64,000 nt of DNA, taken from positions 119,693-183,692 of the forward strand of contig JAEEKX010000022.1 in NCBI GenBank assembly GCA_016288655.1, in the 5' to 3' direction. Source of the DNA: Bacteroidales bacterium. Its GTDB lineage: Bacteria; Bacteroidota; Bacteroidia; Bacteroidales; WCHB1-69. Under the pieces are notes generated by a model. That model did no database searches and was not told where the DNA came from. It saw nothing but the letters and a program-made list of their open reading frames with translations. Position 1 is the first letter of the stretch. The number at the start of each line of letters is the position of its first letter. Positions 16,978 through 25,253 of this stretch are shown here, one piece after another. Position numbers and translations under genes: made by a program.

Positions 16978-17724
16978 CTACAATTTAGCGCCGCACTCGC
17001 CGCAGAACTTGGTGCCGGGTTCGTTCTCGGTCCCGCACTGGGGGCAGAACTGCTTGCCGCCGACGGGGGTGCCGCACTCGCCGCAGAACTTGGCGTTCGG
17101 CTGCAAGGCCGCGCCGCACTTGGGACATTTGTGCATGCCGAGGGGCTTGCCGCAGTTGTTGCAGAAGTTGCCCGAGCCAGCGGGTTTCCCACAGTGGGGG
17201 CAGAGCGTGGCGCGCTCCTCGATCTTGCCGTGCCACACCTGGGCGGTCTCGGCCGCCTTGTCGATGTTGCGGCGCATCGCCTCGTTGCGCGACTTCGCCA
17301 CGTACGCGCTCTCACGGGGCGCACAATCCGTGCACAAGGTCTCCTCCTCATTCCAACAGTCGGAGCAGACCCACTTGTTGCAGGCGGGGCACTTGGTGAA
17401 ATGCGGCTTCACTTCCGCCTGCGCCTCGTCAAACGCCTGCTCCTGCTCCTTGCGCCACTGCGGACTTTTGTCGTCCAACCGGTCGCCGATGGCATGGCTG
17501 CCCGACTCCACGGCGCTGCCGATGCTGCTGAAGGCACCGCCGAACAGGTTGCCTAAGATTCCAATGCCTCTGCCCAGACCCTCCGTACGCTTTTTAGCGG
17601 AATAGGTGGTGGAGGGCTTGAACGTGGATTTGAAGCCGTTTCCGCAACAGTCGCAGAAGAACTCGAACTGGAAACCCGCATCCGTGGAGAGGTCGTCGTG
17701 ATTTCTTGTAAAAGCGTGTAACAT
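16978..17724 (-). CDS. Zinc-ribbon repeat protein
   Basis: A 248 aa cytoplasmic protein with many paired cysteines: a CDCCG pair near residue 24, CPACNKWVCSDC plus CTDC in the middle, then a series of CPHC/CNNC/CPKC/CGEC/CPQC/CGEC knuckles in the last 80 residues. These are double zinc-ribbon modules, often scaffolds. A Gly-rich linker (GRGIGILGNLFGGAFSSIG) separates the first and second clusters. It leads the transcription unit that contains the PH-like gene and nqrC-F. No function can be assigned. Confidence 0.8.
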   Translation of the reverse strand: MLHAFTRNHDDLSTDAGFQFEFFCDCCGNGFKSTFKPSTTYSAKKRTEGLGRGIGILGNLFGGAFSSIGSAVESGSHAIGDRLDDKSPQWRKEQEQAFDEAQAEVKPHFTKCPACNKWVCSDCWNEEETLCTDCAPRESAYVAKSRNEAMRRNIDKAAETAQVWHGKIEERATLCPHCGKPAGSGNFCNNCGKPLGMHKCPKCGAALQPNAKFCGECGTPVGGKQFCPQCGTENEPGTKFCGECGAKL

Positions 17725-17741
17725 GATGGTGTTTTTGATTT

Positions 17742-18326
17742 TTATTTCTTAAACTTGAAACCCAGGTTGATGCAGACGAGGTTCTGTTTCCAGAAGGTCT
17801 TCTCATCGTACTCCTTGAACTTGCTCGCCGAGATGTCGTACTTGACATCCAGGGTGAAACGCCAGAAGTCAATGCCGATGCCGGCCTGACCGCCCCACTG
17901 GGCATAGCCAACCGCATCATCAAAGTTGTCGTAGTCGCTGCCCACACGGAAGCCGACACGGGGACCGAGGAAGATGCGGAAGTTGAAGTTGGGATTGTTC
18001 ACGGCCTTGAATCCCAGCAGAATCGGCACGTCGATGAAATGCTGCCCCACCTCGAAACTCGCTTGGATCTCCTCTTTGAAATCCTTGAACGAGGTGCTGC
18101 GGAACGAGTACATCACAGACGGCTCAATATAGAACCTCTTGCCGCCCCGGAAAAAGATGCCGGCTTCTCCTCCCGGCTTCATCGTGCTCTTACTGATGTA
18201 GTTGCTGAAATTTATCCCCGCCTTGATTCCGAAGGAAAAAGTCGACTGCGCACGCAACGGAGCACTCATCGCAACAAGCAGGAACACCATGACGGCAATG
18301 GAAATGATCTTTTTCATATTTTTCAT
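17742..18326 (-). CDS. Outer-membrane beta-barrel protein (porin-like)
   Basis: A 194 aa exported protein. The signal peptide MKNMKKIISIAVMVFLLVAM is cleaved near LRAQ, and the mature part alternates hydrophobic and polar residues (FSFGIKAGINFSNY, then YIEPSVMYSFRS and FRIFLGPRVGFRVGSD), ending with an aromatic/hydrophobic strand (CINLGFKFKK). This is the OMP_b-brl/PorT-like 8-strand barrel family. A second ATG at 18315-18317 could be the start. A divergent promoter pair separates it from the T9SS gene. Confidence 0.85.
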   Translation of the reverse strand: MKNMKKIISIAVMVFLLVAMSAPLRAQSTFSFGIKAGINFSNYISKSTMKPGGEAGIFFRGGKRFYIEPSVMYSFRSTSFKDFKEEIQASFEVGQHFIDVPILLGFKAVNNPNFNFRIFLGPRVGFRVGSDYDNFDDAVGYAQWGGQAGIGIDFWRFTLDVKYDISASKFKEYDEKTFWKQNLVCINLGFKFKK

Positions 18327-18370
18327 TTTAAGGTGATAAAAAAAGTAACAATCCTCCATAAAACACTTTG

Positions 18371-18378
18371 CAAAAATA
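18371..18378 (-). promoter_or_regulatory. -7 promoter box (TATTTTTG) for the beta-barrel gene
   Basis: TATTTTTG on the minus strand, followed by CAAAGTG, 45 bases before the ATG at 18326. The divergent promoter of the T9SS gene is 60 bases to the right. Confidence 0.55.
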
Positions 18379-18416
18379 CAACTTATTCTTTTTTCAAGAG
18401 TGAAATTAAAATTTTT

Positions 18417-18446
18417 TTTGACATTTAAATAAATTGTGTAATTTTG
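18417..18446 (+). promoter_or_regulatory. TTTG-N18-TAATTTTG promoter for the T9SS protein
   Basis: TTTG at 18417-18420 and TAATTTTG at 18439-18446 are 18 bases apart, close to the usual Bacteroidota spacing. The ATG follows 21 bases later. Confidence 0.7.
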
Positions 18447-18467
18447 CACCCATCAAACCCCAAAATC

Positions 18468-20021
18468 ATGAAAAAGACAACTACATTCTTTTCCCTCATC
18501 TGTTGTTTTGTTATGACTTGCAACGTCTTCGCGCAGAGTTTGTCTCCAATGCCAGACCATGTCGGACAAAACACCATGCCGCCCTACGCCCAGGAGCGCA
18601 CCACTCACTGGCTGACCTGGGCCAGCAACACCAACATCTACCACATGATCGGCTTCAACAGCACGACGCAGTATTACGCCATGCAGCGCTTCGCCGCCTC
18701 CGACCTCGCCAACTACAACGGCATGCAACTTACCAAGGTCAGTTTCCTGCCGTCGAGTGTGGAGGAAGAGCCGACTTCCGCCACCTACACCGTCGTGGTT
18801 TATACCGGCGGCTCCTATGGCGGCTCCTACCTTTACAACAGCCCCGGCACGCTGCGCTGCTCGCAGGTGGTCAACGACATCACCTTCGGCACCTGGAAGA
18901 CCGTCGATCTCAACACACCCGTCACCATCGACGCGTCGCAGGAGCTCTGGATCGGAATCTACGTGGTGTCCTACTCTGGCTATGCCATGTCGCACGACGA
19001 CGCCACCGCCGTCAACGGCAAGGGCAACCTCATGGGCTTCGACGGCGACTGGGGCACCGCCGACGAGTTCCTCTCCTCGACCGACATTCACAACTGGAAC
19101 ATCGCCGGCGCCGTCAGCGACGGAGGCAACGAGCAGTACATCGACCTGCAGGTCAAGTTCATCAACAACGGCATTTCGCAGACCGAGATCACCTCGCTCA
19201 ACGTGCCCGCCGGCAGTCCGATGCGCCCCGTCGTGGTCGTCCGCAACGACAACTCCTACCAAGCCGACCTCGACTACACCGACACCGTCTTCCTGCGCGG
19301 GTACATGGACAACGTGCCCGTCTCCACGCACACGCTCACCGATCCCCTCGCCTCCGGCCATGGCGTATGGATGAACGTAACGGAGATGACACGCGAGCAG
19401 GTCTTCGAGGGTGGCTACTGCGGCACCACCCACACCTTCTGCTACGAGGTATCCCCCACCGCCGGCTGGAACGACGCCGACCTCACCAACAACCGCGCCT
19501 GCATCACCGTCACCTTCGGCAACTACGACCAACTCTACACCATCACAGTGCTCAACACCGACAACACCATCTCGCCTGCCGGCGCCGTCGCCGCCTTCCC
19601 GGGCGAAAACAAACGCTTCGTCATCACCCCGCCCGAAGGGATGGTCATCCATCAGGTGCTCGCCGACGGCGCCGACGTCACCGAAGACGTCCACACCATG
19701 TTCGGCATCGGCAAGACCTACACCTTTCAGAACGTCCAGGCCGACCACACCCTGCAGGCCACCTACCAAGAGGGCAGCGGCATCGAGACGCCGACGCTCC
19801 TGCAACTCTCCGTCTATCCCAACCCGACCACCGGCACACTGCACGTCGCCGGCGCAGAGCTCATCCGCGAATACCGCATCTACGACCTCTCCGGCCGCAA
19901 TGTACTCACCCTCAACGGCATGGTTTCCGAACTCAACGTCTCCGTCCTCGCCGCTGGCACCTACCTTCTCGAGGCCCGCAGCGACAACGGAATCGCCAAG
20001 ACGATGTTCGTGAAACAGTAA
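18468..20021 (+). CDS. Secreted protein with T9SS type A sorting domain
   Basis: A 517 aa exported protein with signal peptide MKKTTTFFSLICCFVMTCNVFAQ (given as MKKTTTFFSLICCF... to FAQ). I chose this ATG because it begins the signal peptide; an ATG 8 codons upstream would extend it with unrelated residues. The body has repeated beta-sandwich patterns (AGSPMRPVVVVRNDNSYQ). The last ~75 residues (LSVYPNPTTGTLHVAG, YDLSGRNVLTL, LAAGTYLLEA) form a typical type A T9SS sorting domain, directing export and surface anchoring. Catalytic motifs were not seen. Confidence 0.9.
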   Translation: MKKTTTFFSLICCFVMTCNVFAQSLSPMPDHVGQNTMPPYAQERTTHWLTWASNTNIYHMIGFNSTTQYYAMQRFAASDLANYNGMQLTKVSFLPSSVEEEPTSATYTVVVYTGGSYGGSYLYNSPGTLRCSQVVNDITFGTWKTVDLNTPVTIDASQELWIGIYVVSYSGYAMSHDDATAVNGKGNLMGFDGDWGTADEFLSSTDIHNWNIAGAVSDGGNEQYIDLQVKFINNGISQTEITSLNVPAGSPMRPVVVVRNDNSYQADLDYTDTVFLRGYMDNVPVSTHTLTDPLASGHGVWMNVTEMTREQVFEGGYCGTTHTFCYEVSPTAGWNDADLTNNRACITVTFGNYDQLYTITVLNTDNTISPAGAVAAFPGENKRFVITPPEGMVIHQVLADGADVTEDVHTMFGIGKTYTFQNVQADHTLQATYQEGSGIETPTLLQLSVYPNPTTGTLHVAGAELIREYRIYDLSGRNVLTLNGMVSELNVSVLAAGTYLLEARSDNGIAKTMFVKQ

Positions 20022-20063
20022 AGGAAAATACTTAACGCATATACTTCTTTTTTCGACAACATA

Positions 20064-20091
20064 AAAGGGCTACACAACCGTGCAGCCCTTT
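20064..20091 (+). terminator. Hairpin terminator after the T9SS gene
   Basis: AAAGGGCT and AGCCCTTT pair across a 12-base loop, 43 bases after the stop codon. A T-run is weak on the plus strand, so the call rests on the stem and position. Confidence 0.5.
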
Positions 20092-20101
20092 CATATATCA
20101 A

Positions 20102-20215
20102 TCACTTTGAGAGCTCCTCAAACGGATCTACCAAGGAGTTGAGTTTGTCCATGGTTTCTTCGTTGTCAAAAAACTGAAATTGCCCAGTTTTTTGGGGGGA
20201 TGCCAATATTCCCAA
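20102..20215 (-). other. Possible small ORF or gene remnant
   Basis: A 37-codon frame on the minus strand, starting at a TTG (no ATG upstream) and ending in a hydrophilic tail that reads MDKLNSLVDPFEELSK. It lies downstream of proS on the same strand, before the T9SS-gene terminator. The composition looks like the C-terminal end of a larger protein, so it could be decayed. There is no independent support that it is translated. Confidence 0.2.
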
Positions 20216-20299
20216 CTATAACAAATGGTGTCCCAGCTGGAAACATTTAGAAATCACCTTAAATACTCCCCTTCCTCCCTTCAACTCTATTCTCTGATT

Positions 20300-21775
20300 C
20301 TAGTAGGCCCTCGCAAACAGCACCCGCTGTTTCGACGGACGGCCTGTCAGGATGCACTTGCCCTCCTCCAGCGGATTGTCAAACGGGATGCAACGGATCG
20401 TCGCCTTCGCCAATTCCTTGATCTTCTCCTCCGTCTCGGTCGTGCCGTCCCAATGGGCATACACGAAGCCGGACTTCTCATCCAAGATGGAGAGGAACTC
20501 GTCCCACGTGTCGGCCCTGCGAATGTTGGCATCGCGGAACTCCTGCGAACGGCGGAAGAGGTTGGCCTGGATCTCGTCCAGCAGTTTCTCGATGGTCTCG
20601 GCGAGTCCGTCGAAAGAACAACTGCACTTCTCCAAGGTGTCGCGGCGGGCGACCTCGGCCTGGTTGCTCTCCAAATCGCGCGGTCCGATGGCCACGCGCA
20701 CCGGCACGCCCTTCATCTCGTACTCGTTGAATTTCCAACCCGAACGCTGAGAGTCGTCGTCGTCGTATTTCACCGAAATGCCCTTGGCCTTCAACTGCTC
20801 CATCAGCACCTGCACCTTCTCCGAGATGGCTGCCTTCTGCTCGTCATTTTTATAAATAGGAATGATAACCACCTGGATGGGAGCGAGTTTCGGAGGAAGC
20901 ACCAAGCCGTTGTCGTCGGAGTGCGTCATGATGAGCGCGCCGATCAGACGGGTGGAGACGCCCCAGGAAGTAGCCCAAACGTATTCCAAGTTATTGCTCT
21001 TGTTGAGGAACTGCACGTCGAACGCCTTGGCGAAGTTCTGTCCGAGGAAGTGCGACGTTCCGGCCTGCAACGCCTTGCCGTCCTGCATCATGGCCTCGAT
21101 GCAGTAGGTGTCGATGGCGCCGGCGAAGCGCTCGTTCGGCGACTTCACTCCTCGGATGACCGGCATGGCCATGTAGTTTTCAGCGAAGTCGGCATAGACG
21201 TTGAGCATGCGGGCGGTTTCCTCGCGGGCCTCCTGCTCGGTGGCGTGGGCAGTATGCCCCTCCTGCCACAGAAACTCGGCCGTGCGCAGGAACAGACGCG
21301 TGCGCATCTCCCACCGCACCACGTTCGCCCACTGGTTGCACAGCAACGGCAGGTCGCGGTACGACTGGATCCAGTTCTTGTAAGTGCTCCAGATGATGGT
21401 CTCGGAGGTCGGACGGACGATCAACTCTTCCTCCAACTTCGCCTCGGGATCGACCACCACGCCTGAGCCGTCGGGCGAGTTTTTCAAGCGGTAGTGCGTG
21501 ATCACCGCGCACTCCTTCGCGAATCCCTCCACGTGGTCGGCCTCACGGCTCAGGAACGATTTCGGGATAAACAACGGAAAATAGGCATTCACATGCCCCG
21601 TATCCTTGAACATCTTGTCCAAGGCATCGTGCATCTTCTCCCAAATCGCATAGCCGTACGGTTTGATCACCATGCAGCCGCGAACCGCCGAATTTTCGGC
21701 CAAATCAGCTTTTTTTACAATGTCGTTGTACCATTGCGAATAGTTTTCTGCGCGCGTCGTAAAATTTTTTGCCAT
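20300..21775 (-). CDS. proS: Proline--tRNA ligase (archaeal/eukaryotic type)
   Basis: A class II synthetase that charges tRNA-Pro. The 491 aa length, without the large editing insertion of E. coli ProRS, and the class II motifs ([30 protein letters not shown], and [17 protein letters not shown] with the motif 3 region) define the short eukaryote-like ProRS. The gene is divergent from the repeat lipoprotein gene, with a minus-strand TATTTTTG at 21833-21840. Confidence 0.95.
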   Translation of the reverse strand: MAKNFTTRAENYSQWYNDIVKKADLAENSAVRGCMVIKPYGYAIWEKMHDALDKMFKDTGHVNAYFPLFIPKSFLSREADHVEGFAKECAVITHYRLKNSPDGSGVVVDPEAKLEEELIVRPTSETIIWSTYKNWIQSYRDLPLLCNQWANVVRWEMRTRLFLRTAEFLWQEGHTAHATEQEAREETARMLNVYADFAENYMAMPVIRGVKSPNERFAGAIDTYCIEAMMQDGKALQAGTSHFLGQNFAKAFDVQFLNKSNNLEYVWATSWGVSTRLIGALIMTHSDDNGLVLPPKLAPIQVVIIPIYKNDEQKAAISEKVQVLMEQLKAKGISVKYDDDDSQRSGWKFNEYEMKGVPVRVAIGPRDLESNQAEVARRDTLEKCSCSFDGLAETIEKLLDEIQANLFRRSQEFRDANIRRADTWDEFLSILDEKSGFVYAHWDGTTETEEKIKELAKATIRCIPFDNPLEEGKCILTGRPSKQRVLFARAY

Positions 21776-21803
21776 TTTTTTCCTTTCTATTTGAACTTTT
21801 TAG

Positions 21804-21811
21804 TATTTTTG
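21804..21811 (+). promoter_or_regulatory. -7 promoter box (TATTTTTG), repeat lipoprotein
   Basis: TATTTTTG on the plus strand, 75 bases before the lipoprotein ATG. No TTTG at a standard -33 distance was found. Confidence 0.45.
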
Positions 21812-21832
21812 TGGTCAATAAAAATAAGTTTG

Positions 21833-21840
21833 CAAAAATA
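21833..21840 (-). promoter_or_regulatory. -7 promoter box (TATTTTTG), proS
   Basis: TATTTTTG on the minus strand, 57 bases before the proS ATG. It overlaps the 5' leader of the divergent lipoprotein gene. Confidence 0.5.
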
Positions 21841-21885
21841 GTAAAAATAATAGAAACCAGCCGCAAACAGAAAGGAGAACATGTT

Positions 21886-24495
21886 ATGAAAAAGTCAACT
21901 TATCTTTCAATCCTTGTGATGGCACTACTGGTAACATCCTGTAAATTAGAGTCTCTTACCTATTATGATGACATCTACGCGCCCTCCACGGCGCCGCAAT
22001 ATGTCAGGGTACCGGCTCCCGCTCCCGCCCCCACTCCCGCTCCCACACCTGCGGCAAAACCCACCCCTTCCGCGGCTTCCAATGGCGAAACCGTGACATA
22101 TTATTATGACGAGGAGACGGGTTTGTACTACGATCCGAAGAGCAACACGTACTACGACCCCAACACGGGTGAGTACTATGAGGGCCCCAACAACAACGTT
22201 ACCACCACCACCACGACCGACGGCTCCGGCAACACCTACATCACCAACAACTACTATTACGACGACGATAGTTATTACGATTACTACTACTCCTCCCGCA
22301 TCCGTCGTTTCCACAGCGGCGTGCACTACGGCTGGGGCTACTACGACCCGTACTTCACCAACAACTATTGGTACAGTTACGACCCCGCTTGCTGGGGCGT
22401 AAGCATCTACCTCGGTTACAACTGGTGGTGGCCGACCTACTACTATCGTCCGTACTACTACGATTACGGTTACTACCACTACGGGTTCAACTACGGCTGG
22501 GGCTGGAGTTGCCACCACCCGTACAACCCGCACTACGCCTGGCACCACGGCTATCACGGCTATGGCTACTATGGCAGTTACAGCCACGGCTATCACCACG
22601 GTTTCCACCACGGATATAACAACGGTTATTACCATGGATACTACAATGGCTATAACAATGGCTACTACGATGGTTACTATGCCGGATACTACCACAACAA
22701 CTACGACCACAACGGCTCCTTCTACATCGGACACCGCGAAAGCGCTTCCTCCACCAACAGCGGCAACCGCACCGGCCGCGGCAATCGCCCCAACGGCTAC
22801 GGCAACAACAACAATGGCGAACGCGCCGAATACAACCGCGAACCCGCTTCCGGCGGTCCCTCCTCCACCCGCACTGTGACCCCCACCAGTTTCAACGAGC
22901 GCTATGACAACCTCACTTCGACAACCATCCCCGGAGCAAGAGATGGTCGCACCAACGGCAACACCGACAAGCCGATCAACCCGACCAACAATAATGCCAG
23001 CCGCGTCGCACCCAACACCACTCCTGACAAGCCGGTCAATCCTGCCAACAACGACAACCGCGTCGCACCCAACAGCACTGACAAGCCGGTCAACCCTGCC
23101 AACAACGACAACCGCGTCAGCCCCACTAACAACAAGCCGGTCAACCCTGCCAACAACGACAACCGCGTCAGCCCCACTAACAACAAGCCGGTCAACCCTG
23201 CTAACAACGACAACCGCGTCAGTCCCACTAACAACAAGCCGGTCAACCCTGCCAACAACGACAACCGCGTCAGTCCCACTAACAACAAGCCGGTCAACCC
23301 TGCTAACAACGACAACCGCGTCAGTCCCACTAACAACAAGCCGGTCAACCCTGCCAACAATGACAACCGCGTCAGTCCCGCCAACAACAGTACGGATAGA
23401 CCCGCCAGCATAACGGTGCCTGCCAATAGTAACCGCACACCGGCCTCGACCAGCACGACCACAAAACCGACGGGCAACAACTACAACGACAACAGCAGCC
23501 GCACCCCCGCTTCCAACAGCACTACCACGACGCCGTCCAGCAACTACAATTACAACAACAGCAGTCGTACCCCTGCTTCCAACAGCACTACCACGACACC
23601 CTCCAACAACAACTACAACAACAGCAGCCGTACCCCCGCTTCCAACAGCACCACTACGACTCCGTCCAACAACTACAATTACAACAACAGCAGTCGTACC
23701 CCTGCTTCCAACAGCACTACCACGACACCCTCCAACAACAACTACAACAACAGCAGCCGCACCCCCGCTTCCAACAGCACTACCACGACACCTTCCAGCA
23801 ACTACAATTACAACAACAGCAGCCGAACCCCCGCTTCCAACAGCACTACCACGACGCCTTCCAACAACTACAATTACAATAACAGCAGCCGCACGCCTGC
23901 TTCCAACAGCACTACCACGACACCGTCCAGCAACAGCAGTCGTAGCAACTACAACAACAGCAACAACCGTCCAGCAAGCGTAACTGCCCCGGCTCCGTCG
24001 AGCACCACGCCCCGCAATCCTGCTCCGGCTAACTCTTCCCGCACCAATAGCGGATCCTACAGTCACCCGAGTAGCAGTTCATCCAGCTCTTCCAACAGCT
24101 CCTATAGCCGTCCGAGCAGCAGTTCTTCCAGTTCTTCCAACAGCTCCTACAGCCGTCCGAGCAGCAGTTCTTCCAGTTCTTCCAACAGTTCCTACAGCCG
24201 TCCGAGCAGCAGTTCTTCCAGTTCTTCTTCCAGCAGTCGTCCGAGCAGTTCGTACAACAGCAGCCGTTCCTCCAGTTCTTCTTCCAGCAGTCGTCCGAGC
24301 AGTTCGTACAACAGCAGCCGTTCCTCCAGTTCTTCCTCCAGCAGCCGTCCGAGCAGTTCGTACAACAGCAGCCGTTCCTCCAGTTCTTCTTCCAGTAGCC
24401 GTTCGAGCAGTTCTTCTTACAGCGGCGGCTCGCACTCCTCCAGCAGCAGTTCCCACTCTTCCGGCGGCTCACACTCCTCCGGTTCCAGAAGATAA
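21886..24495 (+). CDS. Large repeat-rich lipoprotein (Tyr/His, Asn/Pro and Ser blocks)
   Basis: The 869 aa product starts MKKSTYLSILVMALLVTSC, a lipoprotein signal with lipobox VTSC; an AAAGGAG ribosome-binding site is 6-12 bases upstream. Order: Pro-rich spacer (APAPAPTPAPTP), a Tyr/Gly/His/Trp block (about residues 110-290), a 17-residue NKPVNPANNDNRVSPTN tandem repeat, a SSRTPASNSTTTTPS repeat, and a Ser-rich tail ending RSSSSSYSGGSHSS. No known enzymatic domain. Presumably surface-exposed. The gene is next to proS, as related Tyr-rich proteins are in other Bacteroidota. The same frame is open throughout. Confidence 0.85.
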   Translation: MKKSTYLSILVMALLVTSCKLESLTYYDDIYAPSTAPQYVRVPAPAPAPTPAPTPAAKPTPSAASNGETVTYYYDEETGLYYDPKSNTYYDPNTGEYYEGPNNNVTTTTTTDGSGNTYITNNYYYDDDSYYDYYYSSRIRRFHSGVHYGWGYYDPYFTNNYWYSYDPACWGVSIYLGYNWWWPTYYYRPYYYDYGYYHYGFNYGWGWSCHHPYNPHYAWHHGYHGYGYYGSYSHGYHHGFHHGYNNGYYHGYYNGYNNGYYDGYYAGYYHNNYDHNGSFYIGHRESASSTNSGNRTGRGNRPNGYGNNNNGERAEYNREPASGGPSSTRTVTPTSFNERYDNLTSTTIPGARDGRTNGNTDKPINPTNNNASRVAPNTTPDKPVNPANNDNRVAPNSTDKPVNPANNDNRVSPTNNKPVNPANNDNRVSPTNNKPVNPANNDNRVSPTNNKPVNPANNDNRVSPTNNKPVNPANNDNRVSPTNNKPVNPANNDNRVSPANNSTDRPASITVPANSNRTPASTSTTTKPTGNNYNDNSSRTPASNSTTTTPSSNYNYNNSSRTPASNSTTTTPSNNNYNNSSRTPASNSTTTTPSNNYNYNNSSRTPASNSTTTTPSNNNYNNSSRTPASNSTTTTPSSNYNYNNSSRTPASNSTTTTPSNNYNYNNSSRTPASNSTTTTPSSNSSRSNYNNSNNRPASVTAPAPSSTTPRNPAPANSSRTNSGSYSHPSSSSSSSSNSSYSRPSSSSSSSSNSSYSRPSSSSSSSSNSSYSRPSSSSSSSSSSSRPSSSYNSSRSSSSSSSSRPSSSYNSSRSSSSSSSSRPSSSYNSSRSSSSSSSSRSSSSSYSGGSHSSSSSSHSSGGSHSSGSRR
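23023..23397 (+). repeat. 51-bp tandem repeat (17-aa NKPVNPANNDNRVSPTN unit)
   Basis: Seven copies of the KPVNPANNDNRV core: two with the DKPVN form and five with NKPVN; the NKPVN units start near 23131 and recur every 51 bases. DNA copies differ only at wobble positions (gccaac/gctaac, agcccc/agtccc), so purifying selection on the protein or recent duplication is likely. Inside the repeat lipoprotein. Confidence 0.9.
23487..23933 (+). repeat. Imperfect repeat (SSRTPASNSTTTTPS unit)
   Basis: Seven copies of the SSRTPASNSTTTTPS core, separated by 5-9 residue Asn/Tyr linkers (NNYNYNN or NNNYNN). The same lipoprotein as the preceding repeat. Confidence 0.85.
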
Positions 24496-24501
24496 CCCCC
24501 G

Positions 24502-24918
24502 ATGAAAGCGGCACTTCCAGGCATCATTGTTCTAACCATCATACTTTTAGCCTCCTGCAAAACAACGCGGGAGGCTTGTTTGCTTCCTGAAGACCCGTGG
24601 TCGCCCTACGAAAGAAGCATTGACGCCGCACAAGACTGCGACCAACTCCACACAGCATACATGGCCTTCTGCAAGCGGTTGATCGCCAACGACGGACGCA
24701 TCGACGCCGACCATTGGAAGCATTACGTCAAGACCACCACCTTTCTGGAGCGCAAGATGAACCGCAAGGCCCGCAAGTTCTGTCACTGCACCTATTTCGA
24801 CAACCCTTGGGCTTCATCCGCCACCTTCGACGACGAGTTGTCGTTGCCCGTTGAAGACAACGACTTGGATCTTTGGGAAGACGATTTCGACTATGACGAA
24901 TTCGACGCCACCCGCTAA
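24502..24918 (+). CDS. Small lipoprotein of unknown function
   Basis: A 138 aa protein with a lipoprotein signal (LPGIIVLTIILLASC, lipobox LASC). The mature part has several cysteines and ends in an acidic tail (EDNDLDLWEDDFDYDEFD). It begins 6 bases after the repeat lipoprotein stop and probably shares its mRNA. No family recognised. Confidence 0.6.
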   Translation: MKAALPGIIVLTIILLASCKTTREACLLPEDPWSPYERSIDAAQDCDQLHTAYMAFCKRLIANDGRIDADHWKHYVKTTTFLERKMNRKARKFCHCTYFDNPWASSATFDDELSLPVEDNDLDLWEDDFDYDEFDATR

Positions 24919-24941
24919 AACAGAAAAAACATTACAACGAT

Positions 24942-25235
24942 ATGAAAGCAGTATTCATCCCCTTCTACAAAGCATTTTACGACGAGGTCATCAACATGCT
25001 CGATCAACTTGAGATCCGCGGATTCACCTTCTGGGAGGAGGTGCAAGGCCGCGGCAGCGAAACCGGGGAGCCGCACTACGGCACGCACGCCTGGCCCACC
25101 CTCAACTCCGCCATCATCACCATCATCCCCGATGAGAAGGTGGATGCGCTGCTCGACGCCGTCCGACAACTTGACGCCACCGCCCCGCAACAGGGCATCC
25201 GTGCCTTTGTACTGCCTGTAGAGCGCATGGTGTAA
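24942..25235 (+). CDS. PII-like small protein
   Basis: A 97 aa protein with a ferredoxin-like/PII-type pattern: MKAVFIPFYKAFYDEVINML, then GFTFWEEVQGRGSETGEPHY and the C-terminal IRAFVLPVERMV. The EVQGRGSETG segment is the hallmark of a conserved Bacteroidota family in the PII-like superfamily. Ligand and partner are unknown. It precedes the ABC exporter by 18 bases. Confidence 0.7.
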   Translation: MKAVFIPFYKAFYDEVINMLDQLEIRGFTFWEEVQGRGSETGEPHYGTHAWPTLNSAIITIIPDEKVDALLDAVRQLDATAPQQGIRAFVLPVERMV

Positions 25236-25253
25236 ATCCATTATTGTTTGAAA

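Noticed and set aside
18453-19844. A 463-codon minus-strand frame over the T9SS gene
   Set aside because: No start context or motif, and the plus strand has signal peptide and sorting domain.
23023-23933. CRISPR array
   Set aside because: The repeats are contiguous protein-coding units without unique spacers, and no cas gene is present.
21946-24066. A 706-codon minus-strand frame over the repeat lipoprotein
   Set aside because: It arises from the repeat DNA of the real gene; the lipoprotein signal and start site lie on the plus strand.
24029-24514. A Cys/Trp-rich minus-strand frame at the Ser-rich tail
   Set aside because: The Cys runs are the complement of AGC/TCC serine codons, so it is a shadow.
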